The notes: generated from the letters alone by a model not told the origin. A stretch of DNA of 12,704 nt from JANXVY01 sp034408685 (GCA_034408685.1 JAWXCP010000126.1:1-12704); one strand, 5' to 3'. Shown: positions 1 to 7,034, counted from the first letter of the stretch. Numbers and translations: made by a program.

Positions 1-99
1 ACCGCGTTGCGTGCCATCACTGCCTCCCTCGCCGCCGCTCAAGCCCCGTGTATCACGGCTTCGTGGCGCAACGGCGGATACATCGGGGTAATCAGGTAA
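1..99 (+). CDS. Possible C-terminal end of an upstream gene (partial)
   Basis: Frame 1 is open from the window edge to a TAA at 97-99, giving 32 residues ending GGYIGVIR. By hand count 24 of 32 third codon positions are G or C, compatible with coding in this genome but not decisive at this length. If real, it converges on the minus-strand gene ending at 118, with only 18 bases between the two stops and no visible terminator. I do not recognise the product, and the stretch could be non-coding. Confidence 0.3.
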   Translation, partial: TALRAITASLAAAQAPCITASWRNGGYIGVIR

Positions 100-117
100 G
101 CTTGTGGCCACTGTGGC

Positions 118-1224
118 TCATTTTAAGGCCTCGATTCGTTCGAAAGCATCTTTTGATCCCAGGTCGGTAGCGCGCTGGTACCATTTGCGTGCGATTTCGC
201 GGTCGGGCGACATGCCGTGAACTTTCAGCGCGGCGAATAGCCTAGGGTCGTAGGTGGCGCCCATGGCCACGGCCGCTTGTGCATCGCCGCCATCCGCAGC
301 CCGCTTAAAGAACATCCGTGCGCTGGAAACGTCGCCGACGGCGAGACGCTCCTCGCCTTGCAGGCGAAGGTCGCGAGCCTTCTCCTCGGATTGGTTTTTC
401 CCGATCGCGTTTGCAGGCTCCGCAATAGGGCCGGTGTCGAGCGTAGCGGGGCTGATTTCAAACATCGTGTCGATGCTGGCCAGCTTGGTACCGTCGGCTG
501 CTTCGACCATGACTGTTAGTTTCGAACTTACCGGACCTTGTGGTGGCGTGATCGCCAAAGCGGCTCCCTCAGTCGCACTCACGACCCAGGAGCCGTCGGA
601 GCCGACCGCGCCGGAGCTTAGACGCGCACCATGGGGCAGGCCGCGTATACGGATTTTGCTGCCAGCAATCGATTTTGCATCGGCATCGATCGTGATGGGC
701 CACGGTATTTCGCCAGCGCCGGCGGCGATCTGGATGTTAGCGGCGTCCAGGCGGATAGAGCCGCTGGAGCCTCCTGCAGTAAGTATTTGTCCCGCAGCGA
801 CGATCTCGGCCGCCGCCGGTTGCGTTGGCATTCGAGAGGGCTGCAACACTGCACTGCCTGATGTTGCTGGACGGCTGGCCGCTGCAAGTTGGCCAACGGC
901 TTGCGCTTGCGCGACATTGCCCACCTCGGGTTTGGCCGCGACCTGCACCGGGCTAGTTCGGATGACCCATAGTGCTATGGTCCCACCGGCGACGACGCCG
1001 ATACCGGCACACCCAAGCATTACCAGACGAGATAGCCCTGGCGACGCGGCACCTTGAGGACGTCTGCCGTCCTGCACCCGGGAATTCCCGTGATCGGGAA
1101 GGCGTAACACCTGCCCAGACCACTCGGACCCTGGCGGGCCTTGTTCCGACTCAGCCCGCTCCAGCACCTGTCGCACGCTGTAGTTGGGCGGCGGCCGTTG
1201 GTTAGGATGTTTTCCGTTTGTCAT
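118..1224 (-). CDS. Single-pass membrane protein with Sel1/TPR-like C-terminus, function unknown
   Basis: The 368-residue product is not recognised as a named family. Residues 1-65 are polar and Pro/Arg-rich, probably cytoplasmic. Residues 67-88 form one hydrophobic helix (LVMLGCAGIGVVAGGTIALWV). An Ala/Pro/Gln-rich linker follows to about 150. Residues 155-257 resemble the beta-rich repeats of large bacterial surface proteins (IRIRGLPHGARLSSG, then DGSWVV and LAITPPQG). Residues 278-368 carry helical repeats of Sel1/TPR type (SARMFFKRAADGGDAQAA, then ARKWYQRATDLGSKDA). This suggests an inner-membrane protein with a periplasmic scaffold domain. I chose ATG at 1224, with AAGGGGCGGGGG just upstream; an in-frame TTG at 1275 would add 17 residues with no clear ribosome site. 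It is divergent from rsmB. Confidence 0.75.
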   Translation of the reverse strand: MTNGKHPNQRPPPNYSVRQVLERAESEQGPPGSEWSGQVLRLPDHGNSRVQDGRRPQGAASPGLSRLVMLGCAGIGVVAGGTIALWVIRTSPVQVAAKPEVGNVAQAQAVGQLAAASRPATSGSAVLQPSRMPTQPAAAEIVAAGQILTAGGSSGSIRLDAANIQIAAGAGEIPWPITIDADAKSIAGSKIRIRGLPHGARLSSGAVGSDGSWVVSATEGAALAITPPQGPVSSKLTVMVEAADGTKLASIDTMFEISPATLDTGPIAEPANAIGKNQSEEKARDLRLQGEERLAVGDVSSARMFFKRAADGGDAQAAVAMGATYDPRLFAALKVHGMSPDREIARKWYQRATDLGSKDAFERIEALK

Positions 1225-1556
1225 GCGCCCCCGCCCCTTGTTATTCACCTCTTGTGCGGCCAACGGTCGTCGCAACGCGTCCGCCTCAACGTTTCAACAT
1301 AAATCTTAGTCCCTTTTCGGCGGATTTGCGTTGATCGTGCGGCAATTGTATTCGACGTGGCTAATGCTGCCGGTTGCGCGGGCCGATCGATCCGAGAAAG
1401 GCCGGTCCTCGAACGCCGCGCAGAACTGTGAACCTCGGCAGTTTCGCACGCTTGCCCGCCAGTGCCACGCGCTGCCACGCGCACGGCATGGTTGCGGCTG
1501 GGGCGGAACACGTCTAAGCCCAACGACCGAAACCCGAAAAATATGTAAGTTGTCCG
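1225..1556. other. Divergent intergenic region between membrane protein gene and rsmB
   Basis: This 332-base stretch lies between divergently transcribed genes and must hold promoters for both, but no convincing -35/-10 pair could be assigned by eye. The only regular element is a perfect 10-base tandem duplication, TGCCACGCGC, at 1463-1472 and 1473-1482. The last 40 bases before rsmB are A-rich. No RNA gene or hidden reading frame is supported. Confidence 0.5.
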
Positions 1557-2852
1557 ATGCGCCCCTCTGCGCGGCTGCAAGCCGCCATTACAATTGTCGA
1601 TGACATCCAAAAGCACCACCGCCCGGCGGCAACGGCGCTGACCGACTGGGGGCGCAGCCATCGGTTTGCTGGCTCTGGTGACCGGTCGGCGATTGGCACA
1701 CTGGTTTATGACGCGTTGCGTGCGCGCGGGTCCTCGGCCTATTTCATGGGGTTGTCGGATGGGCGCGCCCTGGTACTCGGCGGACTGCGGGAGCAGGGAA
1801 TACCGCTCTCCGACATCGCCGCCATGTGCGATGGCACGCCACATTCGCCCGAGCCGCTTACGCCCGAAGAGAGCCGTAACCTCGATCATGCCGACACCGA
1901 AGGCGCAGCCGATCACGTGCGCGGGAACTTCCCCGAATGGCTCCAGCCGTCGTTGTCGCGTGTTTTCGGCCCCCGCCTCGTGGCCGAAACCCGGGCAATG
2001 GCCAAGCGCGCGCCGGTCGATGTTCGCGCCAACGCGCTGAAGTCCAACCGCGACGAGGTGCTTGCCGCGCTTGCGCCGTTCGCTGCAGCGCCGTGCCGTT
2101 ATTCGCCGCTTGGTGTTCGCATCCCTCCGCCCGGTAGCTCGGCCCGCCAACCGCATCTGGAATCGGAGGCGTCCCACGGCCGCGGCTGGTTCGAGGTGCA
2201 AGACGAAGGCAGCCAGATCGCCGCCGCGATGGCGGGCGTCAAACCAGGCGACAAGGTCCTCGACCTGTGTGCGGGCGCAGGCGGTAAGACGCTCGCACTG
2301 GCGGCCGCCATGGCCAATGAGGGCACGCTTGTTGCGTATGATGCGGACAAGAAGAACCTGCGACCGATATTCGACCGCCTGACACGGGCAGGCGTGACCG
2401 CCGTTGAGGTTCTCGATGGTGGCGATACTGGCGGGCTTCGAGATCGTGGCAACCAGTTCGACGTGGTTCTGGCCGATGCGCCGTGTTCGGGCTCCGGCAC
2501 GTGGCGGCGACGGCCAGATGCCAAATGGCGGCTCAAGGAACCGCACCTTGCCGCGCGCATCGAAGATCAGGCCAAGGTCCTCGATATGGCCGCCCGGCTC
2601 GTTGCCCCCGGCGGACGCCTCGTTTATGTGACGTGCTCGGTGCTGCCGGAAGAGAACACGGACCAAATCGCGACCTTCATCGCTGGGCATTCGCAGTTCG
2701 AGACGGTACCTTATGCGACCGCGTGGCGTCGCACCCTGCCCGGCGATCCGCCCGCGTCCGCCGACGGCCGTGAGGACGGCCTGCTGCTGACCCCGCTGTC
2801 CCACGGCACCGACGGCTTCTACATCCACGTCCTGCGCCGAACCGAGGAGTAG
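1557..2852 (+). CDS. rsmB: 16S rRNA (cytosine-C5) methyltransferase, RsmB/Sun family
   Basis: The 431-residue product is a complete member of the NOL1/NOP2/Sun family, which uses S-adenosylmethionine to make 5-methylcytosine in rRNA (C967 of 16S rRNA for E. coli RsmB). Residues 1-150 match the NusB-like helical N-terminal region. The catalytic domain shows the SAM-binding motif DLCAGAGGKT (236-245), motif IV DAPCSGSGTWRRRPDAKW (307-324, Cys310, product release) and motif VI YVTCSVLPEEN (357-367, Cys360, the nucleophile). The C-terminal strand is DGFYIHVLRR. Alphaproteobacteria often carry such a gene near gua genes, which are not seen here. ATG at 1557 has only a weak ribosome site. The last 86 bases of the gene are duplicated at 4566-4651 beyond the restriction-modification cassette, so its 3' end may be a recombinant allele; the reading frame is intact. 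Confidence 0.93.
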   Translation: MRPSARLQAAITIVDDIQKHHRPAATALTDWGRSHRFAGSGDRSAIGTLVYDALRARGSSAYFMGLSDGRALVLGGLREQGIPLSDIAAMCDGTPHSPEPLTPEESRNLDHADTEGAADHVRGNFPEWLQPSLSRVFGPRLVAETRAMAKRAPVDVRANALKSNRDEVLAALAPFAAAPCRYSPLGVRIPPPGSSARQPHLESEASHGRGWFEVQDEGSQIAAAMAGVKPGDKVLDLCAGAGGKTLALAAAMANEGTLVAYDADKKNLRPIFDRLTRAGVTAVEVLDGGDTGGLRDRGNQFDVVLADAPCSGSGTWRRRPDAKWRLKEPHLAARIEDQAKVLDMAARLVAPGGRLVYVTCSVLPEENTDQIATFIAGHSQFETVPYATAWRRTLPGDPPASADGREDGLLLTPLSHGTDGFYIHVLRRTEE

Positions 2853-2869
2853 TGGCGGGCAGCGGCTTG
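2767..2869 (+). repeat. Long direct repeat, left copy: 3' end of rsmB plus 17 bases beyond the stop
   Basis: Aligns without gaps to 4566-4668 (offset 1799), 97 of 103 bases identical. Mismatches are at 2792, 2795, 2798, 2813, 2853 and 2859. The first four are inside rsmB and all are synonymous third positions; the last two lie after the TAG. Similarity stops abruptly at both ends. This copy completes the intact rsmB gene and marks the left border of the foreign cassette. Confidence 0.95.
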
Positions 2870-2894
2870 TGTTTTTGTTTTGTTCCGGTATGAA
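2867..2894 (+). promoter_or_regulatory. Candidate promoter for the restriction-modification operon
   Basis: TTGTGT (2867-2872) and TATGAA (2889-2894) are separated by 16 bases within the T-rich stretch just after the rsmB stop. The predicted start would leave a leader of about 45 bases before the methyltransferase ATG. The -35 hexamer straddles the right end of the direct repeat. This was judged by eye, and alphaproteobacterial promoters are poorly conserved. Confidence 0.3.
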
Positions 2895-2935
2895 GTTTGT
2901 GGGTAGAGCGTTGTCGTGCTCCATCGAATCGGGAG

Positions 2936-2946
2936 AGACCGGGTCT
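2936..2946. promoter_or_regulatory. 11-base inverted repeat abutting the methyltransferase start codon
   Basis: AGACC-G-GGTCT is a perfect inverted repeat (5-base arms, one-base centre) ending directly before the ATG at 2947. It separates the likely ribosome site (GGGAGAG, 2931-2937) from the start. Some type II methyltransferases repress their own gene by binding a nearby operator, and this site could serve so. The core ACCGGGT might also contain the system's own target sequence. Both ideas are inference, and an 11-base palindrome may be chance. Confidence 0.25.
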
Positions 2947-3924
2947 ATGAGCGGATACTCACTAGAACTGTGTGCGGGCGCGGGTGGTCAGGCCATAGGT
3001 CTTGAGCGCGCTGGTTTCAAACACGTTGGTGCTGTTGAAAACGACCCGCATGCCTGCAACACTCTGCGCTTGAACAGACCGAATTGGACAGTCTTTGAAG
3101 AAGATCTAAACACGTTCGACGCACGCCTCTTTAAAGGTATTGAGCTTGTTGCTGGCGGCTTTCCTTGCCCGCCATTTTCAATCGCTGGAAAGCAGCTGGG
3201 ATCAGCTGACGAGCGCGACCTTTTTCCTGCCGGAATGAGGATTATCGACGAAGTCCGGCCGAAGGCAGTGATGATCGAAAACGTCCGAGGCATTCTCAAT
3301 TCGAGTTTCGATAGTTATCGTGGCCGCATAAACAGCCAATTGCTAAAAATGGGCTATGAGACCCAATGGCGTCTATTTAACGCCGCTGACTTTGGCGTTG
3401 CTCAACTCCGTCCTAGAGTCGTTATCGTTGCAATAAAAAAACAGTATGCCTCGAATTTTAATTGGCCAAGTTCTCGGTTTCGACCTCCCACGGTTGGTAA
3501 ACTTCTCAAAGACCTCATGAGCGAACGCGGTTGGCAAGGTGCGGATGTTTGGGCTGCGGGAGCAGACGGTATAGCGCCGACGGTAGTTGGCGGCTCAAAA
3601 AAGCATGGTGGGCCGGACCTCGGTCCAACCCGTGCGCGAAAGGCGTGGGCTACTCTGGGCGTAGATGGCTTAGGAATCGCGGATTCGGCACCGGCACATG
3701 ATTTCGAGGGCATGCCGAGACTGACAGTGCGAATGGTTGCCAGGGTGCAAGGTTTCCCCGATACATGGGGCATTTGGGGGCGCAAAACAGCAGCATACCG
3801 GCAGGTCGGCAACGCATTTCCGCCGCCAGTAGCGGCGGCAGTGGCTGGTTCACTTGCTGAAGCCATTGCTTGCAAAACGCCTAAGCGGCTGCGGCAGACG
3901 TCTTGGCAACCGGCGATGTTGTAA
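2947..3924 (+). CDS. Type II DNA (cytosine-5-)-methyltransferase
   Basis: The 325-residue product transfers a methyl group from SAM to cytosine C5 in DNA and is the protective partner of the adjacent nuclease. All core motifs are present in order: I, SLELCAGAGGQAIGLERAGF (5-24); IV, GGFPCPPFS (70-78) with catalytic Cys74; VI, ENVRG (111-115); VIII, QLRPR (153-157); IX, RLTVRMVARVQGFPD (258-272); X, YRQVGNAFPPPV (284-295). The target-recognition region is about residues 175-257 and includes APTVVGGSKKHGGPDLGPTR; the DNA target cannot be read from sequence. I chose ATG at 2947, since motif I begins within ten residues as usual and GGGAGAG lies upstream. An in-frame GTG at 2869 would add 26 unlikely residues. 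The HNH gene follows 15 bases after the stop. AT-rich third positions mark it as acquired. Confidence 0.93.
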   Translation: MSGYSLELCAGAGGQAIGLERAGFKHVGAVENDPHACNTLRLNRPNWTVFEEDLNTFDARLFKGIELVAGGFPCPPFSIAGKQLGSADERDLFPAGMRIIDEVRPKAVMIENVRGILNSSFDSYRGRINSQLLKMGYETQWRLFNAADFGVAQLRPRVVIVAIKKQYASNFNWPSSRFRPPTVGKLLKDLMSERGWQGADVWAAGADGIAPTVVGGSKKHGGPDLGPTRARKAWATLGVDGLGIADSAPAHDFEGMPRLTVRMVARVQGFPDTWGIWGRKTAAYRQVGNAFPPPVAAAVAGSLAEAIACKTPKRLRQTSWQPAML

Positions 3925-3939
3925 CTCCGGACGGTGAAA

Positions 3940-4506
3940 ATGAGTGCCAGATCGCAGTTGAGGGCCTTCTTCCTGAGTAACGTCGGAAAAATTGTCAACA
4001 GCGATGAACTTCGTCAAGTCGCTGGCAATATATCTGAGTGGGCGCGGCGTGTCCGTGAACTTAGGGATGAAGAGGGGTACAACATTCTCTCTCACAACGA
4101 CCGCGGCGATTTAAAGCCAGGTCAATACATATTAGAAGACCCAGCACCCGAGCCGAAGTTTGAACGTAATGTCTCAAAAGAGCTGAGAGCCAAGGTCCTC
4201 GATCGAAACGGGTTCACATGTCAAATTTGCGGTGCCGGGGCAGGAGAGCCCCATCCAACCGATGCGACGAGCAGAACACGTTTACATCTGGGCCACATAA
4301 AGGATAAGTCACTTGGGGGTGAGGACAGTGAGATGAACCTTCATGCCGTATGCTCTGTTTGTAACGAAGGTGCCTCGAACATTACACCGGACCGTCCATC
4401 AAGAGTAAAACTCGTTACTCAAATTCGACGCGCCGCCAGGGACGATCAATTGTATCTGCGCGATTGGCTGCTGAAGAAATATCCCATGAAACTCAAGGAT
4501 GAATGA
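3940..4506 (+). CDS. HNH endonuclease, probable restriction enzyme of the cassette
   Basis: The 188-residue product has two parts. Residues 1-66 look like a winged-helix DNA-binding domain (SQLRAFFLSNVGKIVNSDEL, then a basic helix and a GQYIL strand). Residues 78-145 form an HNH nuclease: CQIC (94-97), HLGHI with His119, LGGEDSEMNLHAVC with Asn133, and CSVCN (138-142). The four cysteines probably bind structural zinc, with His119, Asn133 and Asn142 at the metal site. A basic helical tail follows. Position, strand and spacing next to a C5 methyltransferase indicate the cleaving half of a type II restriction-modification pair. The cut site and partner specificity are inference. ATG at 3940 was chosen; GTG at 3934 is in frame. 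Its stop overlaps the vsr-like start by eight bases (ATGAATGA). Confidence 0.85.
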   Translation: MSARSQLRAFFLSNVGKIVNSDELRQVAGNISEWARRVRELRDEEGYNILSHNDRGDLKPGQYILEDPAPEPKFERNVSKELRAKVLDRNGFTCQICGAGAGEPHPTDATSRTRLHLGHIKDKSLGGEDSEMNLHAVCSVCNEGASNITPDRPSRVKLVTQIRRAARDDQLYLRDWLLKKYPMKLKDE

Positions 4507-4651
4507 CAAGATTACGAGCGAACGCCGCAGCGTCAACCTGCCGCCAATATGCTCGATTTTCAGTAGCCGTGAGGACGGCCTGCTGCTGACACCACTTTCC
4601 CACGGCACCGATGGCTTCTACATCCACGTCCTGCGCCGAACCGAGGAGTAG
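4499..4651 (+). pseudogene. vsr: Chimeric 50-codon frame: vsr-like start joined in frame to the rsmB tail
   Basis: An ATG at 4499 overlaps the HNH stop (ATGAATGA), the translational coupling expected of a third operon gene. Its first residues, MNDKITSERRSVNLPPI, resemble the start of very-short-patch-repair (Vsr) endonucleases, which commonly open with a T-x-E-x-RS-x-NM-x-x-I pattern and often sit beside C5 methyltransferases because they repair T:G mismatches from deaminated 5-methylcytosine. At about residue 23 (4565/4566) the sequence switches to the rsmB 3' end and continues in the rsmB frame to its native TAG. All Vsr catalytic residues lie beyond this point, so it would be inactive as a repair enzyme. 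The Vsr match rests on about 17 residues recognised by eye. The rsmB tail is certain. Confidence 0.55.
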
Positions 4652-4668
4652 CGGCGGCCAGCGGCTTG
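4566..4668 (+). repeat. Long direct repeat, right copy: detached rsmB 3' end
   Basis: Second copy of 2767-2869, 97 of 103 bases identical. It encodes the same final 28 residues of RsmB (REDGLLLTPLSHGTDG and onward), with synonymous ACA, CCA, CTT and GAT in place of ACC, CCG, CTG and GAC, then TAG. It has no rsmB body upstream, so it is a fragment. GC-rich native sequence resumes after it, so this copy may be the original resident gene end. Confidence 0.95.
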
Positions 4669-4872
4669 GACTGAACGCAATTCTTTCGTGAAGGTCGTGT
4701 CTTCCTGTCGTCGTGACTTCGTGTGGATCTTGCGACACGGCACTTGAAAAGCCGCATTTTATTCGACAGGTGTGGCGCGCTCGGGCGGGGGTAAGGATAG
4801 GCGACTGCTCAGGCTGTTCGCCCTGACCGCCCCATCCAACAGCTGCCCGCCCGCCGACGCGAGCGAGCCTCC

Positions 4873-6873
4873 ATGGGGAAGGCCGAGATGGCCAGCCAAT
4901 CCCAGCCGACCGGCGCCCAGCCGCCGATAAGGGCCAAGCGCCCGAGGCGGCAGCAGATGCGCCCGTGCCTCGGCCCGGTCGGTGATCTTGAGCAGCATTT
5001 GCCGCCAGAATGGTGGCGCAAGCTATTCAACGCGCTTTACGTCAAAACCGACGGCGACGTTGTCGAGAATGCCGAGAACACGCGGCGTGACGTTGATTTC
5101 ATCGTGGCCGCCGCAGCGGTCAAACCCCACAGCCACATCCTCGACCTGTGCTGCGGTCAAGGCCGTCATTGCTTGGAGCTTGCCCGGCGCGGGTTCAAAA
5201 ATGTGACCGGCGTCGACCGCTCGCGGTATCTGATCCGGTTGGCCCGCAAACGCGCCCAGAACGAGGGGCTGCAAGCCGTATTCAAAGAGGGCGATGCGCG
5301 CAACCCGCGGCTCAATGACAACGCGTTCGATTGCGTCGCCATCATGGGCAACTCGTTTGGATACTTTTCCAACAAGCTGGATGACGACAAGGTCTTGTCG
5401 ACGGTCGGAAAGATTTTGCGTCCGTCCGGCCAGCTCGTGCTCGACATCACCGACGGCGCCTACATGGCCGACAACTTCGATCGCCGCTCGTGGGAGTGGA
5501 TCGACGAGCACCACTTTGTCTGCCGCGAGCGCTCGTTGTCGTCGGACCGGGAGCGGCTGATCAGCCGCGAGGTGATCGTTCACGATGAAACCGGTGTGAT
5601 CGCCGACCAGTTCTACGCCGAGCGGCTCTACACCAAGGAGAGTATCGCGCGGCTGTTGGAAGCTTGCGGCTTTCGCAACATCCGGCACCACGGCCAGACC
5701 GACAGCATCTCTGATCGCGACCAGGATCTCGGCATGATGGCCCGGCGATTGCTGTTGTCGGCCGATGCTCCCGTCAAGGTCGCGCGAAAGCCAAAGGGCA
5801 AGGCCCGTTTGATCGACGTCACGGTGCTGCTCGGCGACCCGCGATTGCCCGACCAGATCAAACGCGATGGCCAGTTCAACGCCGAAGACCTCGATACCGT
5901 GCGCCGCCTGAAGGACGCGCTGGCCGAGTTACCCGGCTACAAATTTCACTATCTCGACAACCACGCCACGCTCGATCGCGACTTGGCCGCACTGACCACC
6001 GACCTCGTGTTCAACTTGTGCGACGAGGGGCTCAACAACGATCCCGCCAAGGAGCTGCACGTTCCCGCCATGCTCGATGCGGCCGGGCTGCCATACACGG
6101 GTGGATCGCCGTCGGCGTTGGCCGCATGTTACGACAAGGGGCTTGTGCGAGCCATCGCCATGACGCTCGATGTGCCGGTGCCACTCGAGTCCTACGTGCG
6201 CCCCGGCGACCAGGGCGCGACGCTGCCCGGCGTGTTTCCAGCACTGCTGAAGCCGAACACTGGCGACAGTTCGGAGGGCATCACGCGTGATGCCGTGGTG
6301 CATAACGAGAAGGCGCTACTCGATTATCTGGAGAAACTGCGTGGCCAGTTTCCGCGCCGCGGCGTGCTCGTTCAGGAGTTCCTAACGGGCGGCGAATATT
6401 CCGTCAGTCTGGTCGGCAACCCAGACCAGGGACTGAGGGCGCTTCCGCTGCTTGAAGTTGACTATTCACGGCTCGATGCGGGGCTACCGAAGATCCTCGG
6501 CTACGAAAGCAAGTGGGAGCCCGACAGCGCCTATTGGACACAGGTTCGCTATCAGGAGGCGCACCTGTCCGAGCAGCTACAGCAGCAACTTGTGGAACAG
6601 TCGGCACGACTGTTCGAGCGGCTGGGCTGCCGAGACTATGCTCGTTTCGACTTCCGGGCGGATGCGCGCGGCGAAATCAAGCTGCTTGAAGTCAATCCCA
6701 ACCCTGGCTGGTGCTGGGATGGGAAATTGAACCTGATGGCCGGGTTCGGCGGGATACGGTACGCAGAACTCCTGTCGCAAATTCTCACAGCTGCCATCGA
6801 CCGCTACGGCATTGGCGAGCGCTCGGGGGCGATGTCGGTAGCCGGTTCGGAGCTGCGCTTGCCACCACAGTAG
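4873..6873 (+). CDS. Fusion of SAM-dependent methyltransferase and D-Ala-D-Ala ligase-like ATP-grasp enzyme
   Basis: The 666-residue product joins two enzymes. Residues 40-297 are a class I methyltransferase: HILDLCCGQGRHCLELARRG (88-107) is the SAM loop and GVD (113-115) the ribose-binding acidic residue, with later strands FDCVAIMG and GQLVLDI. A basic linker (301-312, KVARKPKGKAR) leads to an ATP-grasp domain (313-645) like D-alanine-D-alanine ligase: GLPYTGGSPSALAACYDK (405-422), ALLKPNTGDSSEGI (457-470), VQEFLTGGEYSVSLVG (500-515) and RFDFRADARGEIKLLEVNPN (591-610) with metal ligands Asp593, Glu606 and Asn608. Both active sites look intact, so it may ligate two amino acids or peptides and methylate the substrate or product. 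The substrate is unknown. The first 28 residues are low-complexity; ATG at 4888, with GGGGAAGG upstream, is a credible alternative start. Confidence 0.88.
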   Translation: MGKAEMASQSQPTGAQPPIRAKRPRRQQMRPCLGPVGDLEQHLPPEWWRKLFNALYVKTDGDVVENAENTRRDVDFIVAAAAVKPHSHILDLCCGQGRHCLELARRGFKNVTGVDRSRYLIRLARKRAQNEGLQAVFKEGDARNPRLNDNAFDCVAIMGNSFGYFSNKLDDDKVLSTVGKILRPSGQLVLDITDGAYMADNFDRRSWEWIDEHHFVCRERSLSSDRERLISREVIVHDETGVIADQFYAERLYTKESIARLLEACGFRNIRHHGQTDSISDRDQDLGMMARRLLLSADAPVKVARKPKGKARLIDVTVLLGDPRLPDQIKRDGQFNAEDLDTVRRLKDALAELPGYKFHYLDNHATLDRDLAALTTDLVFNLCDEGLNNDPAKELHVPAMLDAAGLPYTGGSPSALAACYDKGLVRAIAMTLDVPVPLESYVRPGDQGATLPGVFPALLKPNTGDSSEGITRDAVVHNEKALLDYLEKLRGQFPRRGVLVQEFLTGGEYSVSLVGNPDQGLRALPLLEVDYSRLDAGLPKILGYESKWEPDSAYWTQVRYQEAHLSEQLQQQLVEQSARLFERLGCRDYARFDFRADARGEIKLLEVNPNPGWCWDGKLNLMAGFGGIRYAELLSQILTAAIDRYGIGERSGAMSVAGSELRLPPQ

Positions 6874-7034
6874 GACCGGCGGCAGTGTCGCGGGCAGGTG
6901 GGATGCGGTCCGTGCGTGTTGCCGCCGTCGGCGCTGGATGCGACAACGATGGAAGTTCCGTCCAATCCGACCGTCCCACTCTGACCGGCCCAATTCGATC
7001 GGTCCCAGTCGGTCGCTGCTACAAGGCTTTTGCT

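Larger units (their letters stand above)
2870..4565 (+). mobile_element. Foreign restriction-modification cassette between the rsmB 3'-end repeats
   Basis: This 1696-base block is bounded exactly by the two rsmB-end repeats and is clearly lower in GC than its surroundings: hand counts give 26/60 at 3301-3360, 21/60 at 3421-3480 and 26/60 at 4081-4140, against 39/60 at 2281-2340 inside rsmB. It contains a cytosine-5 DNA methyltransferase, an HNH endonuclease and a truncated vsr-like start, all on the plus strand. No transposase, integrase, terminal inverted repeat or short target duplication is visible, so it did not obviously move as a transposon. The long flanking repeat and the cut-off third gene point to recombination through rsmB. 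Confidence 0.8.

Noticed and set aside
1245..2924. Long minus-strand open frame opposite rsmB
   Set aside because: It is the antisense shadow of a GC-rich gene whose plus-strand product has every RsmB motif. The minus translation is Arg/Gly/His-rich with no domain.
2870..4565. Insertion sequence or integrase-driven element
   Set aside because: There is no transposase, integrase, terminal inverted repeat or tRNA attachment site; the borders are rsmB-derived direct repeats instead.
6711..7034. Upstream extension of the DUF1467 frame
   Set aside because: It overlaps the end of the ATP-grasp gene, has no ribosome site and no family content; DUF1467 proteins begin at the hydrophobic helix, matching ATG 7035.
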